Source of the DNA: Gluconacetobacter aggeris
GTDB taxonomy: Bacteria; Pseudomonadota; Alphaproteobacteria; Acetobacterales; Acetobacteraceae
Length of the DNA: 64,000 nt
Direction: 5' to 3'
NCBI RefSeq assembly: GCF_014174395.1
Contig: NZ_JABEQD010000015.1
Span: 32,433 to 96,432 of the forward strand
This document shows, piece after piece, positions 58,779 through 64,000 of the stretch. Each line of letters begins with the position of its first letter. The first letter of the stretch is position 1. The notes beneath the pieces were generated by a model that was not told the origin of the DNA, searched no databases, and worked only from the letters and a program-made list of their open reading frames with translations. The position numbers and the translations under genes are program-made.

Positions 58779-59402
58779 TCAGGCCGCGGCTGAGGTCGGC
58801 GACAGCCGGCCGGCCAACAGTTCGGCGGCCACATCGAACGGATGGACGCGAGCGGCGTAGCGGTCGCCCAGCGGCACCTCATGCACGATGGAAAACAGGC
58901 TCTGCCAACTGTGGGTGCGGCGCTGCACGCGCGCGTTGACCGCCCGCAGATAACCATAGAGGCCGATGGATCCATCGGCGGGCGAGGTAAAATCGTCCGG
59001 CTCTTCACCAGGCCAGAATGGGTCCTGCCCATCCATCTGGAATGGTGCGAGGCGGCTTCCCCACATGCGGACGCCGGGCCCGTCGACGTGCCGGACAGGG
59101 CACTCGATCTCGGTGTGGATCCAGTCCGCATTGTGGAACTGGCCGGCGCGATCGGCAGCATCGAAGCCACGCGGCTTCCGCTCACCGCTGGCCACCCGGA
59201 CAGAGATCATAAAGGACACACGCGGCGCCGCCGTCGCAACAGACCCGCCGAAGGCGAGCGCCTGTTCGGCAATCTCCGGCAATGCACGGGCTTCGATGCG
59301 AACAGAGGGCGCCACCTGCCGGCCAAACTCGATCTGGGTGCCGCTCAACGACGGCGTTTTATAGCGGCGGGCTGGGTGAGCGGAGAGGATGATTGTCGGC
59401 AT
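58779..59402 (-). CDS. Unknown plasmid protein
   Basis: 207 aa. ARALPEIAEQALAFGGSVAT, HNADWIHTEIECPVRHVDGP, SLFSIVHEVPLGDRYAARVH. Proposed start MPTIILSAHPARRYKT. The region before it has a terminator. No family recognised. Confidence 0.6.
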   Translation of the reverse strand: MPTIILSAHPARRYKTPSLSGTQIEFGRQVAPSVRIEARALPEIAEQALAFGGSVATAAPRVSFMISVRVASGERKPRGFDAADRAGQFHNADWIHTEIECPVRHVDGPGVRMWGSRLAPFQMDGQDPFWPGEEPDDFTSPADGSIGLYGYLRAVNARVQRRTHSWQSLFSIVHEVPLGDRYAARVHPFDVAAELLAGRLSPTSAAA

Positions 59403-59419
59403 GCTGTATCTCCAGATAC

Positions 59420-59447
59420 GAAAAAGGCCGCCTCACGGGCGGCCTTG
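59420..59447 (-). terminator. Intrinsic terminator after the LPD29-like gene
   Basis: On the - strand AAGGCCGCCC-GTGA-GGCGGCCTTTTTC. It separates 59474-60127 from the gene starting at 59402. Confidence 0.85.
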
Positions 59448-59473
59448 ATGCAGTGTTTTGCGATCGCCCCCGA

Positions 59474-60127
59474 TCAGGAGCGGGAGGTAAAAATGTACTC
59501 CGAGTGGCCGAAGACCATCATCCAGGGCGTGGCGTTGCCATCGTGCCCGCTCCGGAAAAGGTCGGTGATAGCCTCGACAGCATTGGAATCCGGGCCTTCC
59601 GACCAACTGACGGTGAGCGCGCCGTAATGCCTTTTGCGCACCGAGAATTTCACGGCGGGAAATGCCGCCTTCAGCAGGACACGGATGTTCTTCGCGGCGA
59701 TTGTTCCGTCGCCCGTATCGCCCTGCGTCAGCATGGCGTGGGCCGTGTCTGCACGCAGCCTGGCGATCTCCTGCTCAAACGCTTCCTGCGCAGCCTCTGC
59801 CTGGGCTCTTTGCTGTGCGATCACCTCGTCTGCATGGCGACACAGGGCAGCAAGCTGTTCCTGGTCGGCAAACCCCTCCTCCCGGTCATGAATCGTCCAC
59901 TGAACGCCATGCAGGATCGCCTCGGGAAGCAGGCGGGAGTAGCTCCCGGACTCGAACACGATGTCGAACGTGGCAGCGCCGCCGGCGGTGGTCGCCGTGC
60001 CTGACAGCCGCCTTACAGTGTCGGGCCTCTGCGCGCCATGGATCCTCGTCACGTAGCCGCGACCACGGTTGTAGAGGATACTCGACACCATGGTGCCGAC
60101 CTCGATCGGGTTGTTTTGCACGGACAT
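59474..60127 (-). CDS. LPD29-domain plasmid protein
   Basis: 217 aa. A C-terminal domain IRVLLKAAFPAVKFSVRKRH and LTVSWSEGPDSNAVEAITDLF matches the LPD29 domain (associated with large polyvalent proteins of mobile elements). N-terminal part GTMVSSILYNRGRGYVTRIH resembles a small barrel; a central helical region links them. Function unknown, but this domain is common in conjugative plasmid early regions. Confidence 0.7.
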   Translation of the reverse strand: MSVQNNPIEVGTMVSSILYNRGRGYVTRIHGAQRPDTVRRLSGTATTAGGAATFDIVFESGSYSRLLPEAILHGVQWTIHDREEGFADQEQLAALCRHADEVIAQQRAQAEAAQEAFEQEIARLRADTAHAMLTQGDTGDGTIAAKNIRVLLKAAFPAVKFSVRKRHYGALTVSWSEGPDSNAVEAITDLFRSGHDGNATPWMMVFGHSEYIFTSRS

Positions 60128-60170
60128 CCGGCTCTCCTTTTTCTTGCTGGATGCTTTCCCGCGTGGCGGG

Positions 60171-60274
60171 ACATGGCGGCCGGGGCCAGAGCGGCGCTTC
60201 AGCGCCGTTCACGGAGCCACGCGCAGGGCGCGCAGCGCGCGAGCATGGCGACGCTCTGGCGGCGGCCGCCATGT
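60171..60274. repeat. 23-bp inverted repeat upstream of the LPD29-like gene
   Basis: Arms 60171-60193 and 60252-60274 match at 21 of 23 (ACATGGCGGCCG, CCAGAGCG). The loop contains GGCGCTTCAGCGCC and a CGCGC palindrome. It ends 44 bases before the start at 60127. No gene in 60275-60433. Confidence 0.82.
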
Positions 60275-60433
60275 TCTGGCACGCCCCTCCTCTCCGCCCT
60301 TCTCTCTTTTCGCTTCGCTGTTTTCCTCGCGCCCGACCGCCTGCGGCGCGCGGATCGGTACAAGCCAGGGGCGGCATGTCCACCGGACACACCGCCCTTG
60401 AAAATCGCAGCCGGGCTTGCCATCATCAGAGGT

Positions 60434-60470
60434 GGCCGAGGGGCATCCCGGAAAAGATAACCCCTCGGCC
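60434..60470. repeat. Hairpin downstream of the 35-residue gene
   Basis: GGCCGAGGGG (60434-60443) and CCCCTCGGCC (60461-60470) are perfect 10-bp arms around 17 bases. It could be a Rho-independent-like end for the - strand gene, although no T-run follows. Confidence 0.6.
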
Positions 60471-60486
60471 GGTGTTTCGGACCGAG

Positions 60487-60594
60487 TTACTCGGAGAGGC
60501 TCTTCAGGACGGTAGCAGCCGCCTGGAGAGCCTTCTTCGTTTTGCGAAGAACCTTCGCAACCCAAGTCCGATCCACCACGATCACGAGGATCAT
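60487..60594 (-). CDS. 35-residue basic peptide
   Basis: 35 aa (MILVIVVDRTWVAKVLRKTK start) with a strong AGAGGAAAA ribosome-binding site. A hydrophobic N-terminus is followed by a basic amphipathic helix. It stands alone between two gene-free stretches and a hairpin. Could be a regulatory or membrane-active peptide; coding status rests on the ribosome-binding site. Confidence 0.5.
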   Translation of the reverse strand: MILVIVVDRTWVAKVLRKTKKALQAAATVLKSLSE

Positions 60595-60719
60595 GGTGTT
60601 TTCCTCTTCTGATGGGCTTCGGCACCACGGCCCCGAGGTGCCTGACCCGGCTACGATCATGGGGCCGCGACGGGCGATGTCGTTGCCACGCATCGCCCGT
60701 TTCGCCGCTACCGGCTCAT

Positions 60720-61160
60720 TCAGGCGGCCCAGAGTTTCTCTAGCGGCAGGCTCGTTCTCCGTCCATCCGCCGGCGCCGCAGCCGGAAGACCATTCGGCTC
60801 GGCATTCGCCGGCGAGCCGGTGACCACCCGGCATGCGTTGGCGACCGGCACAGCAAACAACGGCAGCGGCTTGTCGTGACGGCCGTCCCAGCTCAATCCG
60901 TCGCATGGATCGAGCAGGCCCATCCCAATGGCATCGGTATCGCGCTGGTGGCAGACCCGCTCGTTCCCTCCACGAGAGCGCCGGCAGGGGGCGCCTGCCG
61001 GCGCGGCACAGCCACGACAGGCCACCCGATAGGCGGGGTCACCTTCCTCGAAGGCGGCATAGCACCGCCTGCAGGTGACTGGCCCTGAAGTGCAGGCCCA
61101 GCGGATCGGAGCCGGCCGGCGCGGCCCGACCGCGGACGAGCGGAAAGAGACATTCGACAT
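60720..61160 (-). CDS. Cys-rich zinc-finger-like protein
   Basis: 146 aa with AAGGAGAAG upstream of the ATG at 61160. N-terminal Cys cluster CTSGPVTCRRCYAAFEEGD and RVACRGCAAPAGAPCRRSRG (pairs spaced like zinc knuckles) followed by a Pro/Ala-rich tail. Probably binds zinc and perhaps nucleic acid. No family recognised. Confidence 0.65.
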   Translation of the reverse strand: MSNVSFRSSAVGPRRPAPIRWACTSGPVTCRRCYAAFEEGDPAYRVACRGCAAPAGAPCRRSRGGNERVCHQRDTDAIGMGLLDPCDGLSWDGRHDKPLPLFAVPVANACRVVTGSPANAEPNGLPAAAPADGRRTSLPLEKLWAA

Positions 61161-61193
61161 CGGTCTTCTCCTTCTTGAATACCGATCGGCCGG

Positions 61194-61314
61194 CCAGGGC
61201 GGGGAGGACCTGTCGAAAGCGGCGCCGTGGCGCCGGGAGCGCATCCCACGCGCAGGCGGCGTAGCCGGCGAGCATGGGGAGCACCCACCTTTCGGTAGGG
61301 CCTGCCCGCTCTGG
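61194..61314. repeat. 26-bp imperfect inverted repeat upstream of the Cys-rich gene
   Basis: Arms 61194-61219 and 61289-61314 match at about 20 of 26 (CCAG.GCGGG.AGG.CCT..CGAAAG). The loop holds CGGCGCC-GT-GGCGCCG. It ends 34 bases before the start at 61160. Confidence 0.72.
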
Positions 61315-61353
61315 CAGCCCCACGCTCTTCGCCTGTCCTTCTCCTCTTCTTGC

Positions 61354-61641
61354 CTATTCCAGGGGACATCCCTCGTCCTCGAGGGCCTCCTGTGCGGCTT
61401 CCGCCGGCGGGATCTGCTCCTCGTAGGCATCACGCCAGCAGCGGTCGGGCAAATCGAATACGCCAAGCCCGGTCCGCCTCCAGATCGCGCGGTCGACCGC
61501 GCACATCCAACCGTGGAAGCCAAGATGGCCAGCCGTGTAGCTGGCCATCGTCGGGTCCCGATCATTGCGCGGGATCGGATTCTTGCCCGCAAACTGGAAC
61601 GGCTCGGTCTCGCTGCCCCAACTGGCGATCCCCGACATCAC
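61354..61641 (-). CDS. Small protein downstream of the ParB-like gene
   Basis: 95 aa, ATG overlapping the ParB-like stop by 4 bp. FHGWMCAVDRAIWRRTGLGVFDLPDRCWRDAYEEQ (quoted in part as AVDRAIWRRTGLGVFDLPD) is a pattern seen in small plasmid and phage proteins of unknown function. Translational coupling suggests it works with the ParB-like protein. Confidence 0.65.
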   Translation of the reverse strand: MMSGIASWGSETEPFQFAGKNPIPRNDRDPTMASYTAGHLGFHGWMCAVDRAIWRRTGLGVFDLPDRCWRDAYEEQIPPAEAAQEALEDEGCPLE

Positions 61642-63521
61642 GCCGCCCTCACGAACATGACGTGGCTGTCGAAATGCGCGCGCGCCTCGGGGGTCGAGGC
61701 AAACTCATCCCGCAGCCGCCCTGCAACAGCGTCGAACGCCTCCCCTGCCCCGTCAATTTCCGCAGCCGCGCTCACGCACGCTGCATTGGGGTCCTCCGAC
61801 GCCGTCTCATCCTCTGCGGACACCAGGTCCTCACCGTCGTCGGCGTCAGACGGCTCCTCGTCCTGGTCCCCGTCATCGTCCTCGGCGTGCACCGCGAGGC
61901 GCGCCGCATGGTGCGCGTCCTTCGCAAGTTTCGCCTTCCACGTGGCTGTCGACTGCGCAAAGCCTGCCGCCTCCGGCACCCAGCGTCCCTCCCCGACATG
62001 GGCGATCAGCGCCGCGCGCATCAGCTTCCCCGTGGACTGGGCAGCCAGGCCCTCTGCCTCGACCGCAGTCGTGATGCCAGCCTTGCTGAAGGTCTTCAGG
62101 AACTCATCGAACGCCATGTTCGGCATCTGCACGTCCGCATCGAACAGCACGCCGAGCAGCTGCGCCGCGATCCCGCTACCGCTGTGGAGGCTCACATCGC
62201 AGTTGGCCACGCTCCTGAGCACCGCCATCGTATGCGTGCGCAGCAGCTCGGGATCCCTCACCAGCACACCTTCCGGGAACAGTGCGGCAGTGGCGGCATT
62301 GCGCGCGGACGGCTTCCCAAATCCGCCCGTCGGATCTCCCTGGACTGCAATATTGTCTCCGCAGAAGGCGAGCAGAAGAGCCCCGACCAGGTCCCACGGC
62401 TCCGCGGTCGCGCATGCAGCATCCAGGGCGCTGTGCAGCGCGTGCGTCCGGATCTGGCCGATCATCTTCTCACCGGTTCCCGAGATGTCGCTGCGGACCT
62501 TCGGAGCCGGTGCCGACGCCCCCATGGCCGCCCCTGCGCCTGGCTGGGGTGTCCACCGCTCGAGGAAGACGCAACCGACCTTCAGCGTCCGGGAATCCAG
62601 GTAGAACGCGCGCGGACCTTCCTTGGCATGCCACAGCCGGCGCATGCCGTCTTCCATCATCGGTTGCCCATATTCATTCGTCGCAAGCAACACATCGTCT
62701 TCGCCGAGCTGGCCCTCGATCCATGCGCGCTGCGCGCTCGCGTAGCGCTCACGGTCCACCGTGTAGCGGTTATCCTGGCCACCTTCCGCAAACAGATCTT
62801 CTTCCCAGGCGATCCCGTGTTTGCGCGCCAGCACGTCATCGAATGAGGCGTCGCGGGCAAAAAACTGGGTGTGCTCAAGAGCGTGAGCGAAATCCGTCCA
62901 GTCGAAATCCTTCGCCTCGTCCTCGGTCATGCGATATTCGGCCGGGTCGGCGTCGTCGGCGATCGTTTCGGACCAGATCTCAGCCCAGGCGGCTCTCTGC
63001 TCGTCCGCCGGCGTCCGCGCGATGACCCGCAGGGCACGCTCGTCCGGACCGTAATCGATCTCGATCGCGTCGAGGATCGGCGGATGCAGCCCGGCCAGCA
63101 GCGACAGTCGCTTCAGATAGGCCGGCGTGACCATCAGCGCCTTGCACAACTGCCGCTCGGTATAGTTCTTCTCGCGGCGCATCCGGTCGACGTAACGCCA
63201 CTGGTCGGGCAGCGACATGTCCTCGCGAATCATGTTCTCCGAACCCGCCGCCAGGTCGTCGAGCTTCTCGTCGCCAGACCGCACGATCACCGGGATCACC
63301 TTGAGCTTCGCCATGATCGAGCAACGCACCCGTCGATGCCCGTAGAGGATCATCAGCGTCCCGTCGGCCTGCTCGCGCACAACCGGCGGCTGCAGCACGC
63401 CGACGATCTGGATATTCAAGGCGAAGCGGCGGTCCCTCTCTTCGTTGGGCGGAGAGGTGCGCGGGTTGTTCGGGTTCGGGATCAGCGTGCGCGGGTCGAC
63501 TTCGCGAAATTCAGTGGTCAT
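61638..63521 (-). CDS. Large ParB/Srx-domain protein
   Basis: 627 aa. The N-terminal ParB domain: LIPNPNNPRTSPPNEE, GVLQPPVVREQADGTLMILYGHRRVRCSI (quoted in part as LMILYGHRRVRCSIM), then an HTH (NYTERQLCKALMVTPAYLKRLSLLAG). A long C-terminal region of about 400 residues with an acidic stretch (about 520-565) is typical of plasmid-type ParB proteins such as those in IncI/F leading regions, rather than of chromosomal ParB. No ParA neighbours it. Possible roles are transcriptional control, nuclease activity or antirestriction. Confidence 0.85.
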   Translation of the reverse strand: MTTEFREVDPRTLIPNPNNPRTSPPNEERDRRFALNIQIVGVLQPPVVREQADGTLMILYGHRRVRCSIMAKLKVIPVIVRSGDEKLDDLAAGSENMIREDMSLPDQWRYVDRMRREKNYTERQLCKALMVTPAYLKRLSLLAGLHPPILDAIEIDYGPDERALRVIARTPADEQRAAWAEIWSETIADDADPAEYRMTEDEAKDFDWTDFAHALEHTQFFARDASFDDVLARKHGIAWEEDLFAEGGQDNRYTVDRERYASAQRAWIEGQLGEDDVLLATNEYGQPMMEDGMRRLWHAKEGPRAFYLDSRTLKVGCVFLERWTPQPGAGAAMGASAPAPKVRSDISGTGEKMIGQIRTHALHSALDAACATAEPWDLVGALLLAFCGDNIAVQGDPTGGFGKPSARNAATAALFPEGVLVRDPELLRTHTMAVLRSVANCDVSLHSGSGIAAQLLGVLFDADVQMPNMAFDEFLKTFSKAGITTAVEAEGLAAQSTGKLMRAALIAHVGEGRWVPEAAGFAQSTATWKAKLAKDAHHAARLAVHAEDDDGDQDEEPSDADDGEDLVSAEDETASEDPNAACVSAAAEIDGAGEAFDAVAGRLRDEFASTPEARAHFDSHVMFVRAA

Positions 63522-63612
63522 GGTTCGGCCTTTCGGAGAGCGCAGGCATCCGGACAAGCGACGGCTTCCCGCCATCACTTTCCTGCCTGATACTCTCCGG
63601 CGGGCACGGGCA

Positions 63613-63670
63613 CGGCGCGCGGGCAAGGCCGCGGCTACGCCGCGCTCGCCTTGGCCTTGAGCGCGCGCCG
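63613..63670. repeat. 18-bp inverted repeat upstream of the ParB-like gene
   Basis: Arms 63613-63630 and 63653-63670 match at 16 of 18 (CGGCGCGCG..CAAGGCC). Inner stem GCGGC-TAC-GCCGC. It ends 92 bases before the start at 63521. Confidence 0.75.
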
Positions 63671-63892
63671 GGGTCGTGGCAGCCACCTCTCTGTCGTGCT
63701 CAGGGTCTTCTATTTTCTCTTCAGCTCGACGCGCCGACTATATTTGGAGGCAGTGATTACATGGCGCCGATGTGCAGCTCAGCGAGCGGGGCATTAGCCT
63801 CTTAGTCTTTCCCAACGGCTGGCTGAGATATCTGCAAATTGGTTGCGCCAATGCCCTTCTAGGAATATTACTCGGCAAGGGGTCCATGCCTA
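63671..63892. other. Gene-free stretch between the ParB-like leader and the insertion sequence
   Basis: No convincing gene. The part at 63715-63760 is AT-richer (TATATTTGGAGG) and may hold the ParB-like promoter on the - strand. A CTAG lies at 63890-63893, the kind of target IS5-family elements use. Confidence 0.5.
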
Positions 63893-64000
63893 GAGGGTGT
63901 TATGTACTTTTGCGGCGCTTGGGTCTAATGGAACTGGATGAGCCCTGTTCTGCCTCGCAAGCCGTATCCGTCTGATGTCAGCGACGAGGAGTGGTCGCTG
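63893..64000 (+). mobile_element. Left end of an IS5-family insertion sequence, cut by window edge
   Basis: GAGGGTGTTATGTACTTTTG beginning at 63893, right after CTA, is a plausible left terminal repeat. About 45 bases later the transposase begins. The other end is outside the window, so the inverted repeat cannot be confirmed. Confidence 0.6.
63938..64000 (+). CDS. IS5-family transposase, first 21 codons
   Basis: Reads MSPVLPRKPYPSDVSDEEWS before the window ends. YPSDVSDEEW is the typical start of IS5-type (IS1031/IS427-like) transposases common in acetic acid bacteria. Truncated only by the window. Confidence 0.8.
   Translation, partial: MSPVLPRKPYPSDVSDEEWSL

Noticed and set aside
58915..59364. 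Open frames on the + strand across 58.8-59.6 kb
   Set aside because: Shadows of the - strand gene at 58779-59402 with no ribosome-binding sites or motifs.
61075..62604. A 509-codon open frame on the + strand
   Set aside because: Antisense to the ParB-like gene and its Cys-rich neighbour; Ser/Ala/Arg-rich composition typical of a shadow frame.

Overview
The window looks like about 64 kb of a large conjugative plasmid from an alphaproteobacterium, most likely an acetic acid bacterium. That assignment is an inference from the high GC content, a GapR/DUF2312 gene, a DUF1173 gene and IS5-type and TnpB elements. No rRNA, tRNA, CRISPR array or housekeeping gene was seen, and no replication initiator was recognised. 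The window opens inside a TnpB element and closes inside an IS5-like transposase.

Region 1 (about 0.8-20.7 kb, + strand) is one tightly coupled transfer operon of the IncI type. It starts with a type IVb pilus block: a VirB9/TrbG-like lipoprotein, a TrbH-like/TcpQ (PilL-like) lipoprotein, PilN secretin, PilP, PilO, PilQ ATPase, PilR, PilS pilin, PilM, PilV tip protein, a DUF1796-like protein and PilT transglycosylase. It continues with part of a Dot/Icm-type (T4BSS) conjugation machine: TraH/DotD, TraI/DotC, TrbA/DotM, TraJ/DotB, TraK/IcmT and TrbC/DotL. DotG, DotH, DotI, DotO and the prepilin peptidase are not in the window.

Region 2 (about 20.7-30.2 kb) is the DNA-processing area. A MOBF (TrwC-like) relaxase and a small accessory gene face left. 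Just upstream is a hairpin followed by TATTGTC that resembles the R388 nic site (24916-24941), which I propose as oriT. To its right lie an XRE regulator, a low-GC island with a GNAT-like gene, and a + strand operon of two paralogous TraK-like proteins, a ParA-like TraL/StbB protein and a TraM/StbC-like membrane protein.

Region 3 (about 30.4-63.7 kb) is almost entirely on the - strand, transcribed toward the proposed oriT. This is the orientation expected of a leading region that enters the recipient first. It carries two ssb genes, ArdC antirestriction, a methylase-like protein, a long ParB-domain protein, a TOPRIM protein, a UvrD helicase, GapR, an HD-GYP phosphodiesterase, a toxin-antitoxin pair, a VWA cluster, a secreted endonuclease and many small unknown genes.

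The most unusual signal is in region 3. Nearly every transcription unit is preceded by a long, often nested inverted repeat. Some copies are duplicated with compensatory changes in the stems. I propose a family of structured leaders, possibly single-stranded-DNA promoters like Frpo/ssi. A second signal is a 187-bp structured repeat paired with two paralogous 41-residue membrane peptides. A third is a dispersed 16-bp motif (core GCAGTCACAA) upstream of several operons.
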